From NCBI GenBank assembly GCA_003212345.1, contig QCPZ01000001.1, positions 94,501 through 158,500 of the forward strand: a DNA stretch of 64,000 nucleotides, read 5' to 3'. This DNA is from SAR116 cluster bacterium AG-447-A06 (lineage in GTDB: Bacteria; Pseudomonadota; Alphaproteobacteria; Puniceispirillales; Puniceispirillaceae). The notes beneath the pieces are model-generated. The model was not told the origin of the DNA, did no database searches, and saw only the letters and a program-made list of their open reading frames with translations. Positions 1-8,664 of this stretch are shown piece by piece. A program made the translations under genes and the position numbers. Each line of letters begins with the position of its first letter. The first letter of the stretch is position 1.

Positions 1-133
1 TGTTTTGGGAGAGATAGAAGGAAGCAGTGCGAAACAAATATTGTCATTCATAAATTGTTTTGAGTATATTGCGTTTTCAACCGGCCGCAATCTTATGGCA
101 CAGGGAACACAAAACCAAACAGGGCAGGTTTTC

Positions 134-415
134 ATGAACGCATTTGCTATGCTTATCGACCAGATTATCAACCTTTATGTCTGGACCCTGCTGGCATATC
201 TGGCCACCGGGTGGCTAATCGCATTCAAGATAATAAATCCCTGGCAACCAGTAGTCCGGATAATCATCGATGCCTTGTCGCGGGTACATGAACCGCTATT
301 GCGTCCAGTACGGCGTATATTGCCTGACTTTGGAGCTCTTGACGTTAGCCCAATTGTTTTGTTTTTGCTCGCACAGTTCCTTCGCAACCTTCTTCATAGC
401 ATGCTATCAGCCTAG
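134..415 (+). CDS. YggT family integral membrane protein
   Basis: A 93-residue membrane protein of the YggT family, whose biochemical role is not established. Two hydrophobic segments lie at about residues 5-33 and 68-90. Between them is the family hallmark EPLLRPVRRILPDFGALDVS, followed by the second helix PIVLFLLAQFLRNLL. I chose the ATG at 134 because an AGGGCAGG sequence lies just upstream and the protein then begins like other family members. The frame is open to the window edge, with an in-frame ATG at 95, so a longer N-terminus is possible. The DUF167 gene that often follows yggT was not recognised in the 327 bp downstream. Confidence 0.85.
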   Translation: MNAFAMLIDQIINLYVWTLLAYLATGWLIAFKIINPWQPVVRIIIDALSRVHEPLLRPVRRILPDFGALDVSPIVLFLLAQFLRNLLHSMLSA

Positions 416-742
416 TACTATCTGGTGCTATTTTTGCCAGACTAAAGGATAAAGACCAAACGCCAAGACCGAGAAACATCCAACCACAGGGGATACAAAA
501 GCCAAATAAAGCAAACGTTCAACAAAAGTCTGGATTGCAGGATTGAGCAGCCCACTGAGCAAATGGTTATAGCTGCGTCACGGCGTCACGGCGTCAAGAT
601 TGAAAAAATTTGATAGCTTTAGTTGTCTTAGAGAGTTGTAAATTTTATTAGTGCCACTAGGTAAATATATAAGATATGGTTTTTAGATCAACGGCCAGAC
701 ACAGCGCCGGCCACGGGAAAAAATAAAGGATGGTAAGCGTTC
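416..742. other. Intergenic stretch without a recognisable gene
   Basis: Between the YggT gene and the twin-transmembrane gene I see no convincing reading frame on either strand. The forward frames are broken by stops and none resembles DUF167 or another expected neighbour. It holds a short 8-nt tandem repeat (575-596) and an AT-rich segment at about 600-690 that could contain the promoter of the next gene, though no clean -35/-10 pair stands out. Confidence 0.5.
575..596. repeat. Short tandem repeat, unit GCGTCACG
   Basis: Two perfect copies of GCGTCACG (575-582 and 583-590) are followed by a partial third copy (591-596). It lies in non-coding DNA. No function can be assigned; it may be simple slippage. 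Confidence 0.7.
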
Positions 743-943
743 ATGCAGTTTGACCAGATTATTCTTGTTGTGGCATTATGCGCCGTTGCTAGCATTCTCT
801 TTTGGGGAGTTTTTACAATGGCACGAGGCGGTGCCTACAACTTAAAAAATTCCAATCGCATCATGCGTTACCGGATCGTATTTCAAGGATTAGCATTAAT
901 GATTATTCTTGGTTTAATGTGGCATCGTGGCTTCGGACAATAA
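743..943 (+). CDS. Twin-transmembrane protein (HIG1-like)
   Basis: A 66-residue protein with two predicted helices (about residues 5-25 and 46-62) joined by a basic loop containing RGGAYNLKNSNRIMRYR. This matches the short twin-transmembrane proteins of alphaproteobacteria, which resemble the HIG1/hypoxia-induced domain. That domain is linked to respiratory complexes in mitochondria; a respiratory role here is inference. It sits just upstream of a cobalamin adenosyltransferase and etfBA. An AAAGGA sequence about 12 nt before the ATG is the likely ribosome-binding site. Confidence 0.8.
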   Translation: MQFDQIILVVALCAVASILFWGVFTMARGGAYNLKNSNRIMRYRIVFQGLALMIILGLMWHRGFGQ

Positions 944-1025
944 AATCATGCGAGCAAAGCGCAGGCCTGCAAATAAATGAGCAGGTTTGCGGTTAGAAAA
1001 AGAGAAAATACCTAAATAGGCCCCG

Positions 1026-1595
1026 ATGGTAAAATTGAACAAAATCTACACACGAACCGGTGACGCTGGTGAAACTAGTCTAGTCAATGGTATGAGAGTG
1101 TCAAAACACGCTCGCCGACCATCAGCTTTTGGCGAGGTTGATGAAGCAAATTCGGTGATTGGCCTGGCCCGATTACATACCAAAACAATTTCTGATGCTG
1201 ACGAAATGCTGGCACGGGTGCAAAATGATTTGTTTGATTTGGGAGCAGATATTGCCACACCAGAAACCGATAAGCCCGCCTTGCGCATTACAGCTGAACA
1301 AGTAACAAGGCTAGAGGCTGAAATTGATTTGATGAATTCTGACCTCGACCCGCTTGGCTCATTCATACTGCCCGGCGGCAGCCCCGCTTCAGCCTGGCTG
1401 CATCTGGCGCGCACTGTCACACGCCGCGCCGAGCGCCATATGACTGAGCTTGCCGCCGAGGAGGTGATTAATGGCGATGCGATGCGTTACGTAAACAGGT
1501 TATCAGACCATTTATTTGTCCTTGCCCGCCGGTTGAATGAAAATGGCAAGACAGATGTATTGTGGCGGCCCGGGCAAAATTCAGGGCAGAATTAG
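1026..1595 (+). CDS. Cob(I)alamin adenosyltransferase, PduO type
   Basis: Transfers the adenosyl group of ATP to cob(I)alamin, making adenosylcobalamin. The 189-residue length is normal for the PduO family. Visible hallmarks are TRTGDAGETSL at residues 9-19 (ATP-binding N-terminal loop), FGEVDEANSVIG at about 35-46, FILPGGS at 113-119 and ARTVTRRAER at 128-137. The family folds as a five-helix trimer with ATP bound between subunits. It lies between the twin-transmembrane gene and etfBA, all on the same strand, but the 60-bp gap to etfB leaves co-transcription uncertain. No cobalamin riboswitch-like structure was recognised upstream. Confidence 0.92.
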   Translation: MVKLNKIYTRTGDAGETSLVNGMRVSKHARRPSAFGEVDEANSVIGLARLHTKTISDADEMLARVQNDLFDLGADIATPETDKPALRITAEQVTRLEAEIDLMNSDLDPLGSFILPGGSPASAWLHLARTVTRRAERHMTELAAEEVINGDAMRYVNRLSDHLFVLARRLNENGKTDVLWRPGQNSGQN

Positions 1596-1655
1596 ACAGG
1601 TTTTTGGGACCGACCGGCCTAAGCTAGTTTAAATATTGTTGCGGAGGATGCCAAA

Positions 1656-2405
1656 ATGAAGGTTCTTGTCCCGGTAAAGCGGGTTATTGATTATAATGTC
1701 AAAGTGCGCGTAAAAGCTGATCAATCCGGCGTTGAACTTGCCAATGTGAAAATGGCAATGAACCCATTTGATGAAATAGCTGTCGAGCAGGCATTGCGCA
1801 TGAGAGAAGCTGGCAGCGCTGATGAGGTTGTGGCGGTGTCAATAGGACCGGCACAAAACCAAGAAACCATCCGTACAGCACTAGCAATGGGCGCAGATCG
1901 GGGTATTCATATTGAAGCCCCCCACGAGATCGAACCGTTGGCTGTTGCCAAGCTGTTGAAAGCCGTTGTCAATGAGGAAAATCCCGGGCTAGTTCTTGTT
2001 GGTAAACAGGCCATTGATGATGATTGCAACCAAACTGGTCAGATGCTCGCTTCCATGCTTGGCTGGGCACAAGGTACATTTGCATCGGCGCTAGAAATTG
2101 CCAATGACAAAGCCAAGGTCACGCGTGAAGTTGACGGCGGCCTTGAGCATATCGAAATTGCCATGCCAGCGATTGTAACCGTTGATCTACGGTTAAACGA
2201 ACCGCGTTACGCATCACTGCCAAACATTATGAAGGCGAAGAAAAAGCCACTTGATAGCAAAACTGCTGGTGACCTCAGCGTGGATATTCAACCGCGTTTA
2301 ACCATTGTAAAAGTTGAGGAGCCGGAGACCCGTGCCGCCGGTATCAAAGTTGCCGATGTGCAAGAACTAGTGAATAAATTGAGAAATGAAGCAAAGGTGA
2401 TCTAA
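1656..2405 (+). CDS. etfB: Electron transfer flavoprotein, beta subunit
   Basis: The AMP-binding small subunit of ETF, which carries electrons from acyl-CoA and other dehydrogenases to ETF:ubiquinone oxidoreductase. The 249-residue protein begins [19 protein letters not shown] and contains the ETF-beta signature [20 protein letters not shown] near residues 173-192, followed by AKKKPLD. A strong GGAGG ribosome-binding site precedes the ATG. Only 3 nt separate it from etfA, so the two subunits are translated from one message. Length and signature are intact. Confidence 0.96.
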   Translation: MKVLVPVKRVIDYNVKVRVKADQSGVELANVKMAMNPFDEIAVEQALRMREAGSADEVVAVSIGPAQNQETIRTALAMGADRGIHIEAPHEIEPLAVAKLLKAVVNEENPGLVLVGKQAIDDDCNQTGQMLASMLGWAQGTFASALEIANDKAKVTREVDGGLEHIEIAMPAIVTVDLRLNEPRYASLPNIMKAKKKPLDSKTAGDLSVDIQPRLTIVKVEEPETRAAGIKVADVQELVNKLRNEAKVI

Positions 2406-2408
2406 GCC

Positions 2409-3341
2409 ATGAGCATTTTAATACTGTGTGACCATGAAAATGGACAGCTAAGCCCTGTGACATTGAATACAATAACTGCCGCAACACAAATTGGCGGCGA
2501 CATTGACCTTCTTGTGGCTGGTGATGCCAGTGGCAATGTTGTCAAAGCCGCTGCATCGATTGCCAATGTCAACAAAGTTTTAGCTGCTGATGATAAGATT
2601 TTTGAAAATGGGCTTGCCGAAAATCTTACCCCCTTGCTGCAAAGCCTGTCACCCAAGTATTCGCATATCATGGCATCGGCGACTACAACCGGCAAAAACG
2701 TAATGCCGCGATTGGCCGCTACGCTCGATGTTATGCAAATCTCCGACATAATTAAGGTTATTGATGCAAATACGTTCCAGCGTCCAATCTATGCTGGCAA
2801 TGCGCTCTCAACAGTATCATCAAGTGAGACTATTAAAATTATCACTGTCCGTAGCACTGCCTTTGAGGCCGCAACCGCTAAAGGGGGCAGCGCGGCAGTC
2901 GAAAGTCTCCAAAGTACCGGTGATGCCGGCCTGTCAACGTATTTAAAGTCTGAGTTGTCTAGCTCAGAACGCCCGGAGTTAACCTCGGCACCGATTGTTA
3001 TTTCAGGCGGCCGTGGCATGCAAGATGGCGCGAATTTTACTATGCTTGAAAAGATTGCCGACAAACTAGGAGCAGCTGTTGGTGCCTCGCGCGCTGCCGT
3101 TGATGCGGGTTTTGTATCAAATGAATACCAGGTTGGACAGACTGGCAAGGTGGTTGCCCCTGACCTTTATATAGCGGTTGGCATTTCAGGAGCTATCCAA
3201 CACCTAGCTGGCATGAAAGATAGTAAAATTATCGTGGCCATCAACAAGGATGATGAAGCTCCAATTTTCCAAGTTGCTGATTATGGGCTGGTAGCGGATT
3301 TATTCGATGCGGTTCCAGAGCTAGAAAAAGAACTGGGATGA
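2409..3341 (+). CDS. etfA: Electron transfer flavoprotein, alpha subunit
   Basis: The FAD-binding large subunit of ETF, partner of the upstream etfB product. It is 310 residues, a normal length. The C-terminal FAD domain carries the family signature: [20 protein letters not shown] at about residues 254-273, followed by [13 protein letters not shown] and [11 protein letters not shown]. The N-terminal domain begins [20 protein letters not shown]. The next gene is convergent (tlpA), so this ends the operon. The hydroxybutyryl-CoA dehydrogenase gene that often follows etfA in this class is absent. Confidence 0.96.
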   Translation: MSILILCDHENGQLSPVTLNTITAATQIGGDIDLLVAGDASGNVVKAAASIANVNKVLAADDKIFENGLAENLTPLLQSLSPKYSHIMASATTTGKNVMPRLAATLDVMQISDIIKVIDANTFQRPIYAGNALSTVSSSETIKIITVRSTAFEAATAKGGSAAVESLQSTGDAGLSTYLKSELSSSERPELTSAPIVISGGRGMQDGANFTMLEKIADKLGAAVGASRAAVDAGFVSNEYQVGQTGKVVAPDLYIAVGISGAIQHLAGMKDSKIIVAINKDDEAPIFQVADYGLVADLFDAVPELEKELG

Positions 3342-3476
3342 TCAAACAACATCAACAATGACACCTCGACTGATGAGATAAGTTGAGGGACAGAAATTTG
3401 GCGGTGCTTTATTGCCTCATTTTTGGCCTTTGTTTGCGCTTTTTTCGGGTTGGTGGTTTGCCATTATTTGCCCATA

Positions 3477-4073
3477 TCAAACAGAGGATGGCATGGTGGG
3501 TGAGCCATGACCCTCCAGCAACTGCCGCAATTCGACAATCATTGCTGGATCATCCCATTCACGCGGGCCCTGATAGATCCAACAGTGACGTTGATTAGCG
3601 GTTACCAAAAAGCTTGTTGGCAATCCCCGAACACCCATTTCTCTTGATAATGCCCCATTTGCATCAAATGCTAAATGCGGGCGGCCAATGCTTCGATCCT
3701 TTAAGAATGGTAAAGCCTTTTTGCTGCCGCCACGGTCTACCGAAATCAATAAAATTTTGACATCACCTGCCAGCTTATCGCTAGCTCGGTCAAGGGCCGG
3801 CAATTCGGCGACACAGGGCGGACACCATGTGGCCCAGAAATTAATCAAAATCGGCATACCCCCAAATACATTAAGAGACAGGGGCTTTCCATCTTTATCC
3901 AAAATAGGTGTGGACATAGGCGGAGTGTTTTGGCGTAAAGGCAGCGTCCCAGCGTATGACACACTCGGCCAAAGCAAAGCTACAGAGAGCCCCACCATTC
4001 CTCCGAGAATTCGTCGTCTGGACAAAGATGCGGTTTTTGGCTGAATATTTGATGAAAGCCGCGTATAAAACAA
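3477..4073 (-). CDS. TlpA-like thiol:disulfide oxidoreductase
   Basis: An exported thioredoxin-fold protein of 198 residues. The N-terminus has [19 protein letters not shown] (from about residue 17), a hydrophobic export signal preceded by arginines in a Tat-like arrangement, with possible cleavage near YAG (40-42). The redox motif WCPPC is at residues 83-87 and the cis-proline loop appears as GLPTSFLV. The family reduces periplasmic disulfides, for example in cytochrome c maturation; the substrate here is unknown. It diverges from argH with only 29 bp between start codons. A TlpA homologue beside argH-lptM-lysA is common in alphaproteobacteria. Confidence 0.9.
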   Translation of the reverse strand: MFYTRLSSNIQPKTASLSRRRILGGMVGLSVALLWPSVSYAGTLPLRQNTPPMSTPILDKDGKPLSLNVFGGMPILINFWATWCPPCVAELPALDRASDKLAGDVKILLISVDRGGSKKALPFLKDRSIGRPHLAFDANGALSREMGVRGLPTSFLVTANQRHCWIYQGPREWDDPAMIVELRQLLEGHGSPTMPSSV

Positions 4074-4102
4074 ATGAAATTTCCAATCTACTGGTTTGTG
4101 AC

Positions 4103-5521
4103 ATGGTTAAGAAAGATAAAAACTTGCCCAATAGTACAAAGTCTAGCATCTGGGGCGGCCGCTTCTCAAGCGGTCCTTCAAAATTGATGGAAGATATCAA
4201 TGGGTCGATTAGCTTTGACCAGCGGCTTTATCGTCAGGATATTGCTGGATCAAAAGCACATGCAAGCATGCTCGCCACCTGCAAGATTATTTCTGATGCC
4301 GATTGCACAGCCATTCATCAAGGGCTGGATCAAATTGCCTCAGAAATTGAGGCTGGTAGCTTTGTCTTTTCCGAGGCGCTTGAAGACATCCATATGAACG
4401 TTGAATCACGGCTTGCTGAATTGATTGGTGATCCAGCGCTCCGGCTCCACACAGCACGTTCACGCAATGATCAAGTTGCCACTGATTTCAAGTTATGGGT
4501 GCGTGATTTGCTGGACTCAGTTGATGCAGCACTTGCCGATTTGCAAGCCATTCTGCTGCATAAGGCAGAAACACATGCTGATCTCCTGATGCCCGGCCTC
4601 ACCCACCTTCAGACCGCCCAGCCTATCACATTTGGCTTTCATCTGATGGCCTATGTTGAAATGCTGGGGCGCGACCGGGGCCGATTTGCCGATGCTAGAT
4701 CAAGATTAAACGAATCGCCGCTTGGGGCAGCAGCATTAGGTGGCACATCCTTTCCAATCGACAGGCATATGACGGCAACTGCATTGGGGTTTGATCGGCC
4801 AGCCGCCAATGCAATGGATGCGGTTTCGGACCGCGACTTTGCACTTGAGTTCCTGGCTGCTGCGGCAATTTGTTCGGTTCATTTGTCTCGCTTTGCCGAA
4901 GAATTGGTTATTTGGTCATCAGATCAATTTGGCTTTGTAACCCTATCAGATGCCTTTACTACCGGTTCGTCAATCATGCCCCAAAAACGCAATCCGGATG
5001 CTGCTGAGCTTGTGCGTGCAAAGCCTGGGCGCATCATTGGCTCCCTAAACAGCTTGTTGATTGTACTAAAAGGACTACCATTAGCCTATGGCAAGGATAT
5101 GCAGGAAGATAAAGAGGGAGTGTTTGATGCTGCAGATACGCTTGGCGTTGTGCTGGCGGCAACCACAGGTATGATCCGTGACATGACCCCACAACCGGAC
5201 GCAATGCGTGCCGCGTTAAAAACCGGCTTTCCTACCGCGACCGATCTGGCCGACTATATGGTGCGTCAACTTGGGATGCCATTTCGCGAAGCACACCATT
5301 CTAGTGGTGCGATTGTTGCTGCAGCTGCCTCAAAAGGATTAGGACTTGAAGACATGAGTCTTGAGGACTTGCAAAAAATAGAACCGCGAATTAAGCCTGA
5401 TATTATTGGCCTTTTATCTGTTGTAAGCTCAGCGGCAGCACGAACCAGCTTTGGTGGAACCGCCCCAAATGAAGTTAGAGCACGAATTGCCGATGCGCGA
5501 CAACGTTTTGCCATTGGTTAA
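4103..5521 (+). CDS. argH: Argininosuccinate lyase
   Basis: Splits argininosuccinate to arginine and fumarate, the last step of arginine synthesis. From the ATG at 4103 the protein is 472 residues, usual for the family, beginning [20 protein letters not shown]. The superfamily signature is [15 protein letters not shown] (about 4972-5016), whose mobile loop carries the catalytic serine. [12 protein letters not shown] and [15 protein letters not shown] are further substrate-binding segments. The frame stays open upstream to 3956, but that region is antisense to tlpA, and the ATG at 4052 would overlap the tlpA start. It is followed by lptM after 31 bp. Confidence 0.97.
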   Translation: MVKKDKNLPNSTKSSIWGGRFSSGPSKLMEDINGSISFDQRLYRQDIAGSKAHASMLATCKIISDADCTAIHQGLDQIASEIEAGSFVFSEALEDIHMNVESRLAELIGDPALRLHTARSRNDQVATDFKLWVRDLLDSVDAALADLQAILLHKAETHADLLMPGLTHLQTAQPITFGFHLMAYVEMLGRDRGRFADARSRLNESPLGAAALGGTSFPIDRHMTATALGFDRPAANAMDAVSDRDFALEFLAAAAICSVHLSRFAEELVIWSSDQFGFVTLSDAFTTGSSIMPQKRNPDAAELVRAKPGRIIGSLNSLLIVLKGLPLAYGKDMQEDKEGVFDAADTLGVVLAATTGMIRDMTPQPDAMRAALKTGFPTATDLADYMVRQLGMPFREAHHSSGAIVAAAASKGLGLEDMSLEDLQKIEPRIKPDIIGLLSVVSSAAARTSFGGTAPNEVRARIADARQRFAIG

Positions 5522-5552
5522 TATCCAACTAACATCAATTACAGGAGTCGCT

Positions 5553-5690
5553 ATGCAACGCACCCTCATTCTTAGCAGCCTTATCAGTATAATGCTGGTC
5601 TTTGGCCTCGCCGCCTGCGGCAAACGCGGTGACCCCTACCGACCATCCGACATTCCAGCAAAAAGTCACACTCAAAACCCCGCCAGCTAG
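5553..5690 (+). CDS. lptM: LptM-type small lipoprotein
   Basis: A 45-residue lipoprotein. The signal peptide MQRTLILSSLISIMLVFG leads to a lipobox LAAC, with the acylated cysteine at residue 22, followed by GKRGDPYRPSD. LptM (formerly YifL) family members keep this CGxxG-x-P arrangement; in Escherichia coli the protein assists assembly of the LptD/LptE lipopolysaccharide translocon. The start is set by an AGGAG at 5543-5547, and it fits exactly between argH and lysA, its usual position in this class. Family membership rests on the short lipobox region plus context. Confidence 0.85.
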   Translation: MQRTLILSSLISIMLVFGLAACGKRGDPYRPSDIPAKSHTQNPAS

Positions 5691-5722
5691 GCTAGGCATT
5701 GCCAATAGGAGCACAAGCAATC

Positions 5723-6997
5723 ATGTGTGTCTTTTATCGTAATAACAATGAAGAGCTATCTGTTGATGGCATGTCGCTTGGCGCCATCGCCAAACAATAT
5801 GGGTCACCCCTGTATGTCTATTCGGCAGCCGGCATCACCGATGCGTTTACTCGCTTTCAAAACGCCGTAGCGCCCGTGAACGGCAAAGTTTACTTTGCCA
5901 TGAAAGCCAATTCTGCCCTCGGCGTTCTGGCCCTGATTGGCAAGCTTGGCGGTGGCATGGATATTGTTTCTGCTGGTGAATTGGCACGGGCAATTGCCGC
6001 CGGCATTAAACCTAGTGATGTGGTGTTTTCTGGTGTTGGAAAAACCAACGATGAAATCCGACAGGCTCTGGCTTGCAACATTGGCCAAATCAATGCGGAA
6101 TCACAAGCCGAGGTTGCCGCAATTAGCGCAATTGCTAAAGAAATGGATCTGCTCGCACCAGTGGCTTTGCGCGTGAATGTTGATGTGAGTCCCTCTACCC
6201 ACGCAAAAATTTCAACTGGTGAACGCAATACGAAATTTGGTATTTCAACCAACCAGCGCGAAGCCTGTGACATTTATCAACAAATGGCAAAAGATCCGCA
6301 TATCTCTCCTGCGGGGCTTGCCGTTCACATTGGCTCACAAATCCGTGATCTGGCACCGTTTGAACGTGCATATTCCGCGCTTCTGGCTCTGGCGATTGAG
6401 CTCAGGAATGCCGGATGGCCTGTGCCAAATCTTGACCTCGGAGGCGGGGTTGGTATTGATTATGATACCGCTGGTCCAACCGATTTCAAGGAATACGGCC
6501 TACTTGTTCAGCGGTTATTTGCGGGTCAGGGTTTTAACCTTGGGTTTGAACCTGGCCGTGCAATAATTGCGAATAATGGTGCGCTTATCACGCAAGTTAT
6601 TTACGTCAAGCAAGGCGGTGACAAACGGTTTATCATTGTTGACGCAGCGATGAATGATCTGTTGCGCCCTACCTTATACGAAGCCCATCATGCAATCTGG
6701 CCCCTCGACAAACCCGGCATTTCAACCAGCAAGGCAGATATTGTTGGACCGGTCTGCGAAACTGGCGATTATCTTGGGTTAGATCGTGATATGCCAAATC
6801 TTAGCGCCGGCGATGGGTTAGCCATTCTATCAGCTGGTGCATATGGTGCGGCAATGGCCTCCAACTATAACAGCCGATCGCCTGCCGCAGAAGTAATGGT
6901 TGTTGATGGTGCCGCACATTTGCTGCGAGCTGCCAGGCCGATTGCCGATTATATCAATGACGAAATGATTCCGAACTATACCGATATACCAGAATAA
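5723..6997 (+). CDS. lysA: Diaminopimelate decarboxylase
   Basis: A PLP enzyme converting meso-diaminopimelate to lysine. It is 424 residues from the ATG at 5723, which follows an AGGAGC at 5707-5712; an in-frame ATG at 5699 is less likely. Lys61 in YFAMKANSALGVLALIG is the PLP-binding lysine. The phosphate-binding glycine loop LDLGGGVGIDYD, the GFEPGRAIIANNGALIT segment, CETGDYL (which supplies the catalytic cysteine at the dimer interface) and GAYGAAMASNYNSR are all present. It follows argH and lptM. The window also encodes asd and dapF from the same pathway. Confidence 0.97.
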   Translation: MCVFYRNNNEELSVDGMSLGAIAKQYGSPLYVYSAAGITDAFTRFQNAVAPVNGKVYFAMKANSALGVLALIGKLGGGMDIVSAGELARAIAAGIKPSDVVFSGVGKTNDEIRQALACNIGQINAESQAEVAAISAIAKEMDLLAPVALRVNVDVSPSTHAKISTGERNTKFGISTNQREACDIYQQMAKDPHISPAGLAVHIGSQIRDLAPFERAYSALLALAIELRNAGWPVPNLDLGGGVGIDYDTAGPTDFKEYGLLVQRLFAGQGFNLGFEPGRAIIANNGALITQVIYVKQGGDKRFIIVDAAMNDLLRPTLYEAHHAIWPLDKPGISTSKADIVGPVCETGDYLGLDRDMPNLSAGDGLAILSAGAYGAAMASNYNSRSPAAEVMVVDGAAHLLRAARPIADYINDEMIPNYTDIPE

Positions 6998-7113
6998 TAT
7001 TTTAAAAAGCGTTAACCACCCTAAAGCATGACGGTTTTGAATGGCATTTCTAAAAAAAATCCTATTAACAATAAAACGATGGCAATATGCATTAAGATAG
7101 GACTTAAGTATTA

Positions 7114-7707
7114 ATGGCAGTAAAAGCAATTTTGATAATAAAATTTATTTTTATAGGGGGACTTCTCACACTTCCCTGTTTTCTTGCGGGCCTTCAGCAT
7201 TTCGTCCTCAACTTGCCCAAAATATCCGGCCCAGTAGGCCCCGCTACCGATGGAATTGTGGTGATAACGGGCGGACAGCAACGGCTTGCTGATGGGTTAA
7301 GCCTGCTTCAGGTTGGAGCTGGTAAGGCATTATTGGTTTCAGGCGTTGGCCTCGGAGTGAGTAAATCTATATTAGCCAACGAGCTAGAACTTGGCGCATC
7401 GATCATGACGTTACTTGACTGTTGCGTAACATTGGAATTTGCGGCAAACGACACACGAGGAAATGCTCTGGCCGCATCACAATGGGCCGCAAAAAACAAA
7501 TTCCAATCCCTGCGCCTTGTGACATCAAATTACCATATGCCCAGAGCAAAACATGTGTTCACCAAAAAGATGCCAAATATAGAACTTTATTTCTGGCCGG
7601 TCAGCCCAGCTGATTTGACTCTTGAAACGTGGTGGCAAAAACCAGATATCATACGGCTTCTAGCTCGTGAATATGCAAAATATTTAACCGAACATTTGCG
7701 CGTTTAA
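7114..7707 (+). CDS. YdcF/ElyC-type DUF218 membrane protein
   Basis: A 197-residue protein with one N-terminal hydrophobic segment (about residues 5-28) followed by a DUF218 domain. Visible DUF218 features are DGIVVITGGQQRLADGLSLL, ALLVSGVG, NDTRGNALAASQWA and the conserved LVTSNYHMPRAKHVF. Proteins of this fold include ElyC and SanA, linked to envelope integrity; the reaction is unknown. The stop codon shares TTAA (7704-7707) with the stop of the convergent dehydrogenase gene. In related bacteria ftsEX or lipid-acyltransferase genes are nearby; none is here. Confidence 0.8.
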   Translation: MAVKAILIIKFIFIGGLLTLPCFLAGLQHFVLNLPKISGPVGPATDGIVVITGGQQRLADGLSLLQVGAGKALLVSGVGLGVSKSILANELELGASIMTLLDCCVTLEFAANDTRGNALAASQWAAKNKFQSLRLVTSNYHMPRAKHVFTKKMPNIELYFWPVSPADLTLETWWQKPDIIRLLAREYAKYLTEHLRV

Positions 7708-8582
7708 TCTTGACCTGCATCAATGATTGAACGGCGGATTTCGCGAGTACGGGTAAATATTTCTTCTAGCTTGTCACCTTCCTGCCAGCGAATTGCTCGC
7801 TGGAGATAGCTAAGATCTTCGGAAAAGCGCTGCAGCATTTCAAGCACCGCTGCGTCATTGTTCAAAAACACATCACGCCACATCACCGGATCAGATGACG
7901 CGATTCGGGTAAAATCACGGAATCCGGATGCTGAAAAGCGGATAACATCATTTTTCAATTGTGCTTCAAGATCAACTGCCGTGCCAACAATCGTATAAGC
8001 GATCAAATGCGGTAAATGTGATGTCAAGGCTAGAACCTTGTCATGGTAATCGGCCTGCATGCGTTCCGTAACCGACCCAAGACCCGTGACAAATGTCTCA
8101 AACTTGGAAACTACCGTCTCTTCACAATCAAGCGGTAGAACAATCCAATAGCGCCCGTCGAACAAAGACTCAAATCCCGCGCTCGGCCCTGAATGTTCGG
8201 TTCCGGCAAGCGGGTGTGATGGTAACCAGTGAATATCCTCACGCAAGTGCGGTGACACATCCCGCAAGACCGATATTTTAGTTGATCCAGTGTCGGTTAG
8301 AACAGCCCCGGACTTCATGTGCGGAATAATTTGCTCGGCAAGTTTGCCAACCGCTCCAACTGGTACAGCCATAATCACAAGATCAGCATCCTTTGTCGCG
8401 ATTGCGGGATCAGCTTCGAACTGGCTAGTTATGTTTAATCTTGCAACAGCTTTTGCAACATCAGTTGAACAGTCGCTACAAATAACCTGTCCAGCAAGGC
8501 CACCACGACGAATAGACAATGCAATAGAGGCCCCAATAAGACCCATGCCAATTATCGTCACCTTGTCGTAAATCAGTGTCAT
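7704..8582 (-). CDS. Prephenate/arogenate dehydrogenase family protein
   Basis: Oxidative decarboxylation of prephenate or arogenate in tyrosine synthesis. From the ATG at 8582 the protein is 292 residues and starts MTLIYDKVTIIGMGLIGASI, a Rossmann nucleotide-binding motif; GGGGAAGAAGA upstream is the ribosome-binding site. The substrate-binding SHPLAGTEHSGPSAGF contains the conserved catalytic-site histidine. The frame is open further upstream through a hexanucleotide repeat that would encode MLMLMLM, but no family member begins there. It lies downstream of the chorismate mutase gene on the same strand. Substrate and cofactor preference cannot be read from the sequence. Confidence 0.92.
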   Translation of the reverse strand: MTLIYDKVTIIGMGLIGASIALSIRRGGLAGQVICSDCSTDVAKAVARLNITSQFEADPAIATKDADLVIMAVPVGAVGKLAEQIIPHMKSGAVLTDTGSTKISVLRDVSPHLREDIHWLPSHPLAGTEHSGPSAGFESLFDGRYWIVLPLDCEETVVSKFETFVTGLGSVTERMQADYHDKVLALTSHLPHLIAYTIVGTAVDLEAQLKNDVIRFSASGFRDFTRIASSDPVMWRDVFLNNDAAVLEMLQRFSEDLSYLQRAIRWQEGDKLEEIFTRTREIRRSIIDAGQD

Positions 8583-8615
8583 TCTTCTTCCCCAAATGTG
8601 CTTTGATCGCCAAGT

Positions 8616-8639
8616 CATTAGCATTAGCATTAGCATTGG
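8616..8639. repeat. Hexanucleotide tandem repeat CATTAG
   Basis: Three perfect CATTAG units plus a fourth with one mismatch lie in the 82-bp gap between the chorismate mutase stop (8665) and the dehydrogenase start (8582). Hexamer repeats can change copy number by slippage, and here that would alter spacing in the mRNA leader of the dehydrogenase. It may equally be neutral. Confidence 0.85.
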
Positions 8640-8664
8640 CACATAACACTTTAATTTGTAGTTT

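Noticed and set aside
7000-7025. A TTAA...TTAAC motif resembling a CtrA binding site downstream of lysA
   Set aside because: The spacing between half-sites is 6 nt, not 7, and AT-rich sequence makes chance matches likely.
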